Assembly: GCA_964458935.1 (NCBI GenBank)
Contig: CAYWKS010000003.1
Location: 1 to 64,000 of the forward strand
Source of the DNA: CAYWKS01 sp964458935
GTDB taxonomy: Bacteria > Planctomycetota > Phycisphaerae > Phycisphaerales > Zrk34
Direction: 5' to 3'
DNA: 64,000 bases
Numbering within the stretch: position 1 is the first letter of the stretch; every line of letters begins with the position of its first letter. Made by a program: the position numbers and the translations under genes. This document shows, one piece after another, positions 8,835-17,466 of the stretch. Below the pieces are notes generated by a model. It searched no databases and was not told where the DNA came from. It saw nothing but the letters and a program-made list of their open reading frames with translations.

Positions 8835-11024
8835 ATGACCACCACCGCCGCCGAAGCCCATGCCGGCCGCAGCGACGCCCAGGCTACCGGCGCGATCGCC
8901 TTGGTCGGCAACCCCAACACCGGCAAGAGCACGCTGTTCAACCGCCTGACCGGCGTGCGCCAACGCACCGGCAATTACCCCGGCGTCACCGTCGAGAAGC
9001 ACGTCGGCCAACTCCGCCTCGGCTCGGCCGACCGCACGCTCATCGACCTGCCCGGCACGTACTCGCTGGCCGCGGCCAGCGCCGACGAGCGGGTCGTCGT
9101 GGACGTCTTGTCGGGCCACACGCCCGGCGTTCCGGCGGTGGACCTGGCCGTGTGCGTGGTCGATGCGACGAACCTGGTGCGTCACCTGTTCCTGGCGTCG
9201 CAGATCAGCGCCACGGGTGTGCCAATCGTGATCGCCCTGAACATGAGCGACGCCGCCCGCGAGCAGGGCCTGGCCATCGACAGCCGGCTGCTCAGCGAGC
9301 GGCTGGGCGTGCCGGTGGTCCCGACCGCCGCCGCCCGGGGCGAGGGCATCGACCAGCTCCGCGAGGCGATGGGCGAGGCCCTGCGGACCCGGCCTCACAT
9401 GGTCCGCGTGACCTGGCCGCAACCGGTGCAGGACGCCATGGCCTACCTGCGGCAATCGCTGCCGCCGGAGGTGGCCGAAGCCCTCACCGACGCGGAGGTT
9501 CAGCGGCTGCTGTTCGACACCGGCTCGGCGGTGGCGGACCGGATCAAGTGGTCGCCCGCACAGCGCGTGCATCATGTCGAACACGCGCGACGGATGCTGC
9601 GCGAGCAGGGCCTCGACGCGTGCGCCGTCGAGCCGACCACGCGCTACGGCCACCTGGCGCAGCTCGTGGACGGCGTGCAGCAGCGTGTCGCCGAGCGCAA
9701 GGCGACCAACACCGAATCGATCGACGGCATCCTCACCGACCGCGTGGCCGGGCTGGTCGTCTTCGCCGCCATGATGTTCGTGGTCTTCTGGTCGATCTAC
9801 GCCGCGGCGGCGCCGATGATGGACGGGATCGAGTGGGTCTTCACCGCCGTGGGCGAGTGGGTCGGCCCGATGCTCGCCGGTACGCCCATGCTTCAGTCGA
9901 TGGTCGTCGACGGCGTGATCGCGGGCGTGGGCGGCGTGGTCGTGTTCCTGCCGCAGATCCTGATCCTGTTCTTCTTCATCTCCCTGCTGGAAGACACCGG
10001 CTACATGGCGCGGGCGGCGTACCTCATGGACAAGCTGTTCGCCTGGAGCGGGCTCAACGGGCGCAGCTTCGTGCCCCTGCTGTCCAGCTACGCCTGCGCG
10101 ATCCCCGGCATCATGGGCGCACGGACCATCGAGAATCCACGGGCGAGGCTGACGACGATCCTGATCGCGCCGCTGATGAGCTGCTCGGCGCGGCTGCCGG
10201 TTTACGTGCTGATCATCGGCGCGTTCGTCGAGCCCCGCTACGGCCAGACGGTCGCCGCGGGCACGCTGTTCGGCATGCACATGCTCGGCCTGCTGGTCGC
10301 CGGGCCCGTCGCGTTCCTCCTCAACAGGCTCTGGTTCCGCACGCACCGCTCGCCGTTCATCATGGAGATGCCGCCTTACCGCGTCCCGGCGATCCGCGAC
10401 GTGGCCCAGCGGATGCTCGACCGCGGCATGACCTTCCTCAAGACCGCCGGCACCGTCATCTTCGCCTTCTCCGTGATCATCTGGGCCCTGAGCTATTTCC
10501 CGCGGCCCGACGCCGTCGAGCAGCGAGTCACGGCGCAGATGTCGGCCCAGCCGGGCGTCACCGACGCCCAGATCGCCCATGCCGTCGACGCGGCCTACCT
10601 CGAGCAGAGTTACCTCGGGCGGATCGGCAAGACCATCCAGCCGATCTTCGCGCCCGCGGGGTTCGACTGGAAGATCACGGTCGGCGTGGTCGGCTCGTTC
10701 CCCGCGCGTGAGGTCATCATCTCCACGCTGGGCATCACGTATGCCCTGGGCGGCGACGTGGACGAGGAGGACGCGGGCCTGATCGACACCATGCGGGCGA
10801 GCACCTGGCCGGACGGCTCGCCGGTGTTCACCGTGCCCGTGGCGATGGCGATCATGGTGTTCTTCGCGTTGTGCATGCAGTGCGGGGCGACGGTGGCGAC
10901 GATCGCCCGCGAGTCCAACTGGGGCTGGGCCGTCTTCGCATTCACGTACATGACCGTGCTGGCGTGGGTCGGTGCGGTCGTGACGTACCAGGCGGGCACG
11001 GCGCTACTTGGAGCGGCGGCATGA
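8835..11024 (+). CDS. feoB: Ferrous iron transport protein B
   Basis: Inner-membrane Fe2+ transporter with a cytosolic G domain, 729 aa. The N-terminal GTPase shows G1 (GNPNTGKST, about residues 27-35), G3 (DLPGTYSL), G4 (ALNMSDA, with the NxxD signature) and a G5-like region. A helical spacer follows. About residues 300-729 contain the hydrophobic helices, with the two Gate regions holding conserved cysteines (SSYACAIPGIMGAR and LMSCSARLPVYVLI). It lies 42 bases after feoA and its stop overlaps the next small gene (ATGA), so all three are probably co-translated. Confidence 0.96.
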   Translation: MTTTAAEAHAGRSDAQATGAIALVGNPNTGKSTLFNRLTGVRQRTGNYPGVTVEKHVGQLRLGSADRTLIDLPGTYSLAAASADERVVVDVLSGHTPGVPAVDLAVCVVDATNLVRHLFLASQISATGVPIVIALNMSDAAREQGLAIDSRLLSERLGVPVVPTAAARGEGIDQLREAMGEALRTRPHMVRVTWPQPVQDAMAYLRQSLPPEVAEALTDAEVQRLLFDTGSAVADRIKWSPAQRVHHVEHARRMLREQGLDACAVEPTTRYGHLAQLVDGVQQRVAERKATNTESIDGILTDRVAGLVVFAAMMFVVFWSIYAAAAPMMDGIEWVFTAVGEWVGPMLAGTPMLQSMVVDGVIAGVGGVVVFLPQILILFFFISLLEDTGYMARAAYLMDKLFAWSGLNGRSFVPLLSSYACAIPGIMGARTIENPRARLTTILIAPLMSCSARLPVYVLIIGAFVEPRYGQTVAAGTLFGMHMLGLLVAGPVAFLLNRLWFRTHRSPFIMEMPPYRVPAIRDVAQRMLDRGMTFLKTAGTVIFAFSVIIWALSYFPRPDAVEQRVTAQMSAQPGVTDAQIAHAVDAAYLEQSYLGRIGKTIQPIFAPAGFDWKITVGVVGSFPAREVIISTLGITYALGGDVDEEDAGLIDTMRASTWPDGSPVFTVPVAMAIMVFFALCMQCGATVATIARESNWGWAVFAFTYMTVLAWVGAVVTYQAGTALLGAAA

Positions 11025-11209
11025 GCTGGGAATGGGCGATTATCGGCCCGGCGATCGCGCTGGCCGGCCTGTACCTCGCCCGCGTCGGCCGTCGGCGGAT
11101 GCGATCGCTGATCCGCGCCGGTTCCAGCGGCTGCGGCGGGTGCGGCGATGGCGCTGCCCATTCGACCACATCGGTCCGACTGACGCGTGGCGGGCGAAAC
11201 ATTCGTTAG
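11021..11209 (+). CDS. FeoB-associated Cys-rich membrane protein
   Basis: A 62-aa protein with one N-terminal transmembrane helix (WAIIGPAIALAGLYLA), a basic Arg-rich turn and the motif SSGCGGCG. This matches the layout of the small FeoB-associated Cys-rich proteins often encoded after feoB. Its ATG overlaps the feoB stop in an ATGA quartet, indicating translational coupling. Such proteins are thought to sit beside FeoB, perhaps handling iron or redox, but their biochemistry is unsettled. The tail after the Cys motif is longer and more polar than usual. Confidence 0.75.
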   Translation: MSWEWAIIGPAIALAGLYLARVGRRRMRSLIRAGSSGCGGCGDGAAHSTTSVRLTRGGRNIR

Positions 11210-11353
11210 AGTTCGATTGTTTGCTGGCATCCGCGGGGCCGATCGCACACAATACAGTTCAAGCACGTTACAATGGCGGTTTCGCCGGCAGACCAGTGAT
11301 GGCGTAGGGCACGGTTCTCGCCGGTTCCGCAGCACAACCAATTGAGATGATCG

Positions 11354-12889
11354 ATGACTGACGGACAACACCAAACGGACGTGGATCAGCAGTCCGCCGC
11401 AACCCTCGAGAAGGAGATCGCCGAGGCGCTGGGCGAGCAGTCGGTGATGGACCTGGTCGACCAGCCCGACCCGACGGCACCGGCCGACCCGGCGATCGCC
11501 CCCGGCGACCACACGATGGCCAAGGGCAAGATCGTGGCGGTCCACGACGAGGACGTGTTCGTGGACCTGGGCGGCAAGAGCCAGGGGATCCTGCCGCTGA
11601 ACCAGTTTGAGAGCCCGCCGGAGCTGGGCACCGAGATGGACTTCGTGGTTGAGGGGGTGCTCGGCGATGAGGGGCTGATCAAGCTCAGCCGCAAGGGCGC
11701 TGTCGAGAAGGCGACCTGGCAGACGCTGCAGCGTGGCATGATCGTCGAGGGGACTGTCAGCGGCTCGAACACAGGCGGGCTCGAGCTCAAGATCGCCGGC
11801 CAGCGGGCCTTCATGCCCGCCAGCCACATCGACCTGGTCCGCGTCGAGAAGTTCAACGAGTACCTCGGCCAGAAGATGCAATGCCAGGTCATCGAGCTGG
11901 ACAAGCGGGCGAAACGGATCATCGTCTCCCGCCGCGCCGTGCTCGCCGAGGAGCAGAAGGCCGCGCGAGAGAAGGTCCTCGAACAGATCCAGGTGGGCGA
12001 CCAGCGCGAGGGCCAGGTCCGCAACATCCAGCAGTTCGGCGCGTTCGTCGATCTGGGCGGCATTGACGGGCTGGTGCATATCACCGATCTCAGCTACGAG
12101 CGGGTGAACAAGGTGGAGGACGTCGTCAAGGTCGGCGACACCGTCCGGGTCAAGGTGCTGAAGATTGAAAACGGCGGGGAGCGGATCAGCCTGGGCATGA
12201 AGCAGGTCGGCCCCAACCCGTGGGACGCGGTGGAGCACAAGTACACCCCCGGGGACGTGCTGACGGGCCGGGTCACGCGGCTGATGCACTTCGGCGCGTT
12301 CATCGAGGTCGAGCCCGGCGTGGAGGGGCTGGTCCCCATGAGCGAGCTGAGCTGGGACCGGATCGCCAACGCCAGCCAGGTCGTGAAGGCCGGCGACACC
12401 GTCAGCGCCAAGGTGCTGGAGGTCAACGCGAAGAAGCACAGGATTTCCCTGAGTCTGAAGCAGATGTCCGAAGACCCGTGGGCGGGCGTTGAGGGCGAGT
12501 TCCCCGCCGACAGCGACGTCGAGGGCACGGTGACGCGGATCGCCGAGTTCGGGGCGTTCGTCGAGCTCAAGCCCGGCGTGGACGGGCTGATCCACATCTC
12601 CGAGCTGTCGGACAAGCGCGTGGACAGCGTGGAGTCAGCGGTGAAGGTCGGGCAGACGGTGAAGGCGAAGGTGCTGGGCGTCGAGCCGCAGAAGAAGCGG
12701 ATCAGCCTGTCGATCAAGGCGCTGATCGCCCCGGACCCCGACCGTGCCCCGCGGGGCAAGGCCAGCCGCGACGACATGAAGAAGTACGTCGTCAGCGAAT
12801 CCAAGAAGGCCAGCAGCGGCGAGAGCCTCGGGGCGTTGATGGACAAGTTCGGCGGCCCCGGCGGCGGGCTCAAGGGCGGCCTGGGCTGA
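11354..12889 (+). CDS. rpsA: 30S ribosomal protein S1
   Basis: RNA-binding protein that helps load mRNA on the 30S subunit; 511 aa. After an acidic N-terminal stretch of about 50 residues there are five S1 repeats, one fewer than the six of E. coli: KGKIVAVHDEDVFVDLGG, GTVSGSNTGGLELKIAG, GQVRNIQQFGAFVDLGG, GRVTRLMHFGAFIEVEPG and GTVTRIAEFGAFVELKPG. The last three are the canonical, most conserved type. The tail is Gly/Lys-rich (KFGGPGGGLKGGLG). It stands alone behind a 144-base intergenic region that contains TACAAT at 11269-11274 but no clear -35. S1 is of interest here because many neighbouring genes appear leaderless. Confidence 0.93.
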   Translation: MTDGQHQTDVDQQSAATLEKEIAEALGEQSVMDLVDQPDPTAPADPAIAPGDHTMAKGKIVAVHDEDVFVDLGGKSQGILPLNQFESPPELGTEMDFVVEGVLGDEGLIKLSRKGAVEKATWQTLQRGMIVEGTVSGSNTGGLELKIAGQRAFMPASHIDLVRVEKFNEYLGQKMQCQVIELDKRAKRIIVSRRAVLAEEQKAAREKVLEQIQVGDQREGQVRNIQQFGAFVDLGGIDGLVHITDLSYERVNKVEDVVKVGDTVRVKVLKIENGGERISLGMKQVGPNPWDAVEHKYTPGDVLTGRVTRLMHFGAFIEVEPGVEGLVPMSELSWDRIANASQVVKAGDTVSAKVLEVNAKKHRISLSLKQMSEDPWAGVEGEFPADSDVEGTVTRIAEFGAFVELKPGVDGLIHISELSDKRVDSVESAVKVGQTVKAKVLGVEPQKKRISLSIKALIAPDPDRAPRGKASRDDMKKYVVSESKKASSGESLGALMDKFGGPGGGLKGGLG

Positions 12890-12890
12890 A

Positions 12891-12910
12891 CCGCGCTGCA
12901 AGTCGCGCGG
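12891..12910. terminator. Weak hairpin after rpsA
   Basis: A 6-bp GC stem (CCGCGC / GCGCGG, 8-base loop) begins one base after the rpsA stop and has no T-run. It may aid termination. Confidence 0.3.
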
Positions 12911-13574
12911 CAATGGAGCGTCACGCGCGAGCGGGCCGTTCGCAGGTCGGCGCCATGACCCGGCGTGACCGCTTTATCCTGTAACACGCAGCGACCGGCA
13001 AGGCAGCGTTGGCCAGCGCGCGCCCTCAACGGAGTGCGGACAGCGGCTCGACCGCGGTTATCGCACAGCCATTGCGGAAACGACGGGTTGCGGCGCGCCG
13101 CGGGGTCGCGTGTCCGCCTACCGCCTGACCCGGGCCGGACACGGATTGTAAGATCATTATTTGCAGCGATTTGAGTTGATTTCGGGAGCGTGTCCGGCCG
13201 TGACCGGGCGGACAACGTCGCGGCGGCCGTGGGGCGTTGGGCGGCCGGGCGCGCGGGGCCGTGGCCGCGGCACGAGTCGGGGTCGGGGTCAGGGCGCTGT
13301 GATCCAACGGCGTGGTCGGGCATCGGATCGCTCCCGAGGGCGGTGCGGCATGCGGCTGCGGCCGGTGTTGCCCTCTACCCGTGGCCGCAGCCGCGCGAGA
13401 TTGCGCGCGCGGGCGTCGCGTCAGCGGGTCGATGTGCTGTAACGCATGCCGGGCGAAGGCGATAGATTTTTTTGCGTGGCCCGGGGATCGATCGGTCCGA
13501 CGGTCGCGCCGGTGCGCGCCGGTCCGGCGCTGGGGTGGTGGCTGCATCCGGTGGCTGGCGCTGGTGGGGCCGGG
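12911..13574. other. Long convergent intergenic region between rpsA and prfB
   Basis: No credible gene is seen; open frames on both strands are low-complexity Arg/Pro/Ala translations. It holds the first copy of the duplicated non-coding element, followed by a markedly AT-rich island (about 13144-13182) in otherwise very GC-rich DNA. A T7 run at 13468-13474 precedes the prfB 3' end. An unannotated RNA gene is possible. Confidence 0.5.
13034..13200. repeat. Duplicated non-coding element, copy A
   Basis: Four blocks shared in order with 59090-59266: GTGCGGAC (13034-13041), GAAACGACGGG (13077-13087), GGGTCGCGTGTCCGCC (13103-13118) and CGTGTCCGGCCG (13189-13200). The first three blocks have identical spacing in both copies; the last differs by ten bases. 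The sequence between blocks is largely unconserved. Its function is unknown. Confidence 0.6.
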
Positions 13575-14697
13575 CTACGTCGCGGCGTCGATCTTCTGGC
13601 GGGCGGTCTGTCGGCGGCGGAGTTCGGCGTCGATGAAGCCCTGGAGGTCGCCGTCGAGGACGCGTTGGGGGTTGCCGACCTCGTGGCCGGTCCGGGTGTC
13701 CTTGACGCGGTTGTCGTAGATGACGTAGGAGCGGATCTGCGAGCCCCAGCCGGTCTTGAGGTCGCCGTGTTCGGCCTGGCGTTCGGCTTGTCTCTTTTCT
13801 TCCTCGATCTGTTCGAGCTTGGCCTGAAGGATGGACAGGGCGATCTTCTTGTTCTGGACCTGGGATTTTTCGTTGGAGCAGACGACGGAGATGCCGGTGG
13901 GCTTGTGGACGATGCGGCAGGCGGTGGCGACCTTGTTGACGTTCTGTCCGCCGGGCCCGCTGGAGCGGGCAAAGAATTCGATGTCGCAGTCCTTCTCGCT
14001 GACCTCGACGTCGGCTTCGCCGAGTTCGGGTGTGACGTCGACGGTGGCGAAGGAGGTCTGTCGCTTGCCCTGGGCGTTGAAGGGGCTGACGCGAGCGAGG
14101 CGGTGCGTGCCGCGCTCGCAGGCCATATATCCGAAGGCGTACGGCCCCTTGACGTGAATCACGACATCGTTGATGCCGGCCTCTTCGCCCATGTGCTTGT
14201 CGACCTCCTCGACCTTCCAGCCCTGGGTGTCGAAGTAGCGGAGGTACATGCGGAGGAGCATCTCGGCCCAGTCGTTGGCCTCGGTGCCGCCGTCGCCGGA
14301 GAAGATCGAGACGTAGGCGTTGCGGTGGTCGTGCTTGCCGGAGAGCAGGGACTGGAGTTCGAGCTTCTCGTAGCGTTTTTCGAGGTCGGCGACCTGCTGG
14401 TCGATCTCGGCGATGGTGTCGTGGTCTTGCTCGGCCTGGGCCATTTCGAGCAGCTCGGCGAGGTCGGCCGCGGACGACTGCAACTCATCGACGGGCTCGA
14501 CGACGTGCTTGTGCCGCTTGATCTCGGCGATGACCTTCTGCGCGGCGTCCTGGTCGGACCAGAAGTCCGGGGCGTTCATCTTCGGCTCGAGCTGGTCGAG
14601 TGTTTCGCGTCGCTGATCGACGTTAAAGAGAGTCGCGGATCGTTACAATCCGCGCCTGCAGGTCTTCGATGGCTTGTGTGAGGTTTTCGTGAATCAT
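13575..14697 (-). CDS. prfB: Peptide chain release factor 2, +1 programmed frameshift
   Basis: RF2 reads UGA and UAA and triggers peptide release. The main frame holds the stop-codon-reading tripeptide SPF (RLARVSPFNAQG) and the catalytic GGQ (SSGPGGQNVNK). The frame from the first family-like ATG at 14697 encodes 24 residues (MIHENLTQAIEDL...) and meets TAA at 14625-14623. Skipping one base after CTT (14628-14626) gives AAC and continues NVDQRRETLDQLEPKMNAPDFW, matching RF2 proteins across the junction, for a total of about 373 aa. Classic sites are CTT-TGA-C with an upstream AGGGGG. Here the stop is TAA and no such stimulator is seen. Without the shift the protein would begin at 14579 and lack its first helical segment. 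Confidence 0.88.
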
Positions 14698-14734
14698 GGC
14701 GGGGGATTGTAGCGGGAGGTGGGGCTGCTGTCGC
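14698..14734 (-). promoter_or_regulatory. Putative leaderless prfB promoter
   Basis: On the minus strand GCGACA (14734-14729), a 17-base spacer and TACAAT (14711-14706) end eight bases before the prfB ATG. No Shine-Dalgarno is present. Its -35 position coincides with the -35 position expected for the divergent sulfatase gene. Confidence 0.55.
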
Positions 14735-14751
14735 GGGCGGGCGCGGCGGGG

Positions 14752-14764
14752 TAGCATCGCGGCC
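14752..14764 (+). promoter_or_regulatory. Putative leaderless sulfatase promoter
   Basis: TAGCAT (14752-14757) is followed by exactly seven bases and the ATG. The -35 position (14729-14734) is a poor match on this strand. Confidence 0.4.
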
Positions 14765-16132
14765 ATGAACGATCGGCCCAACATTCTGTTCGTGTTCGGG
14801 GACCAGTGGCGCGGCGACGCCGTGGGCTACGCCGGGAATCCGGACGTGAAGACGCCTCACATCGATGCGCTGGCGGAGCGGTCGCTGCGGATCGACCATT
14901 GCGTGTCGGGCACACCGGTGTGCTGCCCCTGGCGTGCATCGATGCTGACGGGCACGTACCCGGACCGGCACGGCGTGTTTCTCAACGACGGTTCGCTGGA
15001 CCCGGCGGCGCGGACGTTCGGCGAGCACTTCGCCGAGGCCGGGTACGAGACGGCCTGGATCGGCAAGTGGCACGTGGACGGCCGCGGCCGCACCGATCCG
15101 ATCCCGCGTGAGCGGCGGCACGGGTTTGCACACTGGCGCGCGCTGGAATGCTCACACCAGTACAACGCGTCGGTGTACTACGCGGATGACGACCCGACGC
15201 CTCGGCAATGGGACGGCTACGACGCGATCGCGCAGACCGACGAACTGGTCGGGTGGCTGGGGCGGCGGGCGCGGGGGCGGCCGTTCCTGGCGTTCCTGTC
15301 GTGGGGCCCGCCGCACAACCCGTATCACACCGCGCCCGAGCGTTACCGGCGCATGTACAACGCGGCGAGCCTGTCGCTGCCGCCGAACGTGCCGGCGGCG
15401 GCGCGCGAGCGAGCGGCGGAGGACCTGGCGGGGTACTACGGGCACTGCACGGCGTTGGACGCGTGCATGGGCCGACTGCTGGGGGCGTTGGATGAATACG
15501 GGCTGGCCGACGATACCATCGTGGTCTTCACGTCGGACCACGGGGACTTCATCGGGAGCTTTGGGTTGTGGGACAAGAACGGGCCGTGGGAGGGGGCGTT
15601 GCGGGTGCCGATGCTGTTGCACGATCCGCGAGCGGCGTGCACGCAGGGTCGGCGGAGCGAGGCGGTCTACAACATGGTGGATCACCTGCCGACGTTGTGC
15701 GGGTTGGCGGGGATCGACCCGCCGGCGGGCGTGCAGGGCCGCGACTTGTCGGCGGCGCTGTTGCACGGCGCGACGCCCGAGCCGAACGACGCGCTGTACG
15801 CGAACTACTTCGCGTTCGGCAACTGGTATCGCCAGAGCGGCAAGGTGGACCCGCTGTACCGTGCGCGCGAGGCGCGGGGGGTCCGCACGCGAGGGCACAT
15901 CTACGTGGAGGACCTGGCGGGGCCCTGGTTGCTGTACGACCTCGAGGCCGACCCGCATCAGATGCACAACCGCGTGGATGACGCGGGGCTGGCGGCGGTG
16001 CGGCAGCGTCTGGCCGGGCGTCTGCGTGCCAAGCTCGACGAGATCGGCGACGCGTTCCTGCCCGGCGAGGCGTACCTCGAGCGGTTCTACCCGGGCGTGG
16101 AGCTGGGGCCGACGCGGGAGCGTCGCGCATAG
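14765..16132 (+). CDS. Sulfatase, formylglycine type
   Basis: Hydrolyses sulfate esters, probably of a polysaccharide or its breakdown products; 455 aa. The type I sulfatase signature C-x-P-x-R is present as C53-C-P-W-R57, with C53 the residue converted to formylglycine. Asp13 in the N-terminal FGDQWRGD block and TSDHGDF further on match the alkaline-phosphatase-superfamily metal site. No signal peptide is visible, so it appears cytoplasmic, unlike many planctomycete sulfatases. That would suit release of sulfate from imported oligosaccharides or small molecules. No anaerobic or aerobic sulfatase-maturing enzyme is in the window. Transcribed divergently from prfB. Substrate is unknown. Confidence 0.88.
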   Translation: MNDRPNILFVFGDQWRGDAVGYAGNPDVKTPHIDALAERSLRIDHCVSGTPVCCPWRASMLTGTYPDRHGVFLNDGSLDPAARTFGEHFAEAGYETAWIGKWHVDGRGRTDPIPRERRHGFAHWRALECSHQYNASVYYADDDPTPRQWDGYDAIAQTDELVGWLGRRARGRPFLAFLSWGPPHNPYHTAPERYRRMYNAASLSLPPNVPAAARERAAEDLAGYYGHCTALDACMGRLLGALDEYGLADDTIVVFTSDHGDFIGSFGLWDKNGPWEGALRVPMLLHDPRAACTQGRRSEAVYNMVDHLPTLCGLAGIDPPAGVQGRDLSAALLHGATPEPNDALYANYFAFGNWYRQSGKVDPLYRAREARGVRTRGHIYVEDLAGPWLLYDLEADPHQMHNRVDDAGLAAVRQRLAGRLRAKLDEIGDAFLPGEAYLERFYPGVELGPTRERRA

Positions 16133-16134
16133 GC

Positions 16135-17325
16135 TCAGGCGACGGCGGCGACGGCTTCGCCCAGCCGCTGCACGTTGCTCTCGGTCATGCCGGCGACGTT
16201 GATGCGGCCGGAGCGGACCATGTAGACGGCGAACTGGTCCTTGAGTCGATCGACCTGTTCGGGCGTGAGCGGGGTGAGGCTGAACATGCCGCGCTGCCGC
16301 TCGATGAAAGGCCAATCCGGCCCGCCGACTTGCTTGAGGGTCTGGGCGAACAGCGACCGCATGCGGTTGATCCGATCGCGCATCGCGGCCAGTTCCTGTT
16401 TCCACAGCGCGGTCAGGTCGGCGTCGGAGAGGATGGTGCGGACGATCGCCCCGCCGTGCGCCGGGGGGTTGGAGTAGTTGGCGCGGATGGCCTTCTTGAC
16501 GTGGCTGAGCACGGCGGCGGCGGTGTCGGCGTCGGCGGCGACGACCGACAGCGAACCCACCCGCTCGTTGTACAGCGAGAAGTTCTTGGAGTAGCTGGTA
16601 CAGACGAGCATCTCGTCGAGCGTTTCGGCGAGGATGCGCAGGCCCGAGACGTCGGCTTCGAGCCCGTCGCCGAAGCCCTGGTAGGCGAGGTCGACCACGG
16701 CGACGAGCCCGCGGTCGGCCAGGACCCGTGCGATCTGGCGCCACTGGTCGTCGGTGGGGTCGGCGCCGCTGGGGTTGTGGCAGCAGCCGTGCAGCAGCAC
16801 GGCGTCACCCGCGGGGACCTTGCCCAGCGCCGCGAGCATCGCGTCGATGTCGACCTTCAGCGCGTCGGGGTCGAAGTAGGCGTAGGTGTCGAGCTGGACG
16901 CCCGCGGCGGCGAAGACCTGCTTGTGGTTGGCCCAGGTCGGGTCGGACAGGTGGAGCGTGATGTCGGGGTGTTGCTGCTTGAGGTAGTCGCCGGCGACGC
17001 GGAGGGCGCCGGTCCCGCCGGGCGTCTGCGCGGTGACGACGCGTTGGGCGGCGAGGGCGGGGTGGTTGTCGCCGAACGCCATCTGGCGCACCAGCCGATC
17101 GTATTCGGGGTCGCCGTCGATGGGGAGATAGCTCTTCTGAGTTTCGGCGTCGAGGATGCGGCGTTCGGCTTGCTTGACGCACTGGAGCACGGGCGTGGAG
17201 CCGTCGGCGTCCTTGTAGACGCCGACGCCGAGGTTGACCTTCTCGGGGCGCGGGTCGGCCTTGAACGCCTCGGTCAGACCGAGGATCGCGTCCGGCGGAG
17301 CGGGCTGAACCTTCGCGAAAAGCAT
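16135..17325 (-). CDS. Class I aspartate/aromatic aminotransferase
   Basis: PLP enzyme moving amino groups between aspartate (or aromatic amino acids) and 2-oxoglutarate; 396 aa, cytoplasmic. It belongs to the AspC/TyrB-like group: NLGVGVYKDADG near residue 31, the substrate-binding NPSG block (about 184-187), YQGFGDG, and the PLP lysine K247 in CTSYSKNFSLYNERVG. ATG 17325 has GGAG eight bases upstream. It converges on the sulfatase gene, two bases apart. Whether aspartate or aromatic substrates are preferred cannot be told from sequence alone. Confidence 0.9.
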   Translation of the reverse strand: MLFAKVQPAPPDAILGLTEAFKADPRPEKVNLGVGVYKDADGSTPVLQCVKQAERRILDAETQKSYLPIDGDPEYDRLVRQMAFGDNHPALAAQRVVTAQTPGGTGALRVAGDYLKQQHPDITLHLSDPTWANHKQVFAAAGVQLDTYAYFDPDALKVDIDAMLAALGKVPAGDAVLLHGCCHNPSGADPTDDQWRQIARVLADRGLVAVVDLAYQGFGDGLEADVSGLRILAETLDEMLVCTSYSKNFSLYNERVGSLSVVAADADTAAAVLSHVKKAIRANYSNPPAHGGAIVRTILSDADLTALWKQELAAMRDRINRMRSLFAQTLKQVGGPDWPFIERQRGMFSLTPLTPEQVDRLKDQFAVYMVRSGRINVAGMTESNVQRLGEAVAAVA

Positions 17326-17382
17326 GATCGCATCTCCGGGGATGGGCGTGGGGCGGCGCTAGCTTAGCTGGCGGGGGCGGCG

Positions 17383-17411
17383 TGGCCAACCCCTCGCCGC
17401 GCTGTTATAAA
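17383..17411 (+). promoter_or_regulatory. Promoter of Gfo/Idh/MocA gene
   Basis: TGGCCA (17383-17388), a 17-base spacer and TATAAA (17406-17411). It predicts a leader of about 45 bases carrying GGAG before the ATG at 17467, which supports that start. Confidence 0.5.
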
Positions 17412-17466
17412 CACAGCTTCAACGCCGGCCATGAAACGCCTTTTTTCTGCGATGGAGTCTCACGAT

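Noticed and set aside
8445..10580. Minus-strand open frame of about 700 codons opposite feoA/feoB
   Set aside because: Antisense shadow over clear FeoA and FeoB coding sequence.
12965..13547. Several open frames in the rpsA-prfB gap
   Set aside because: Low-complexity Pro/Arg/Ala products with no start signal or family pattern.
14579..14579. Simple prfB start at the first in-frame ATG (MNAPDFW)
   Set aside because: It would drop the conserved RF2 N-terminal helix, which is found intact in the adjacent frame behind a slippery CTT-TAA-C.
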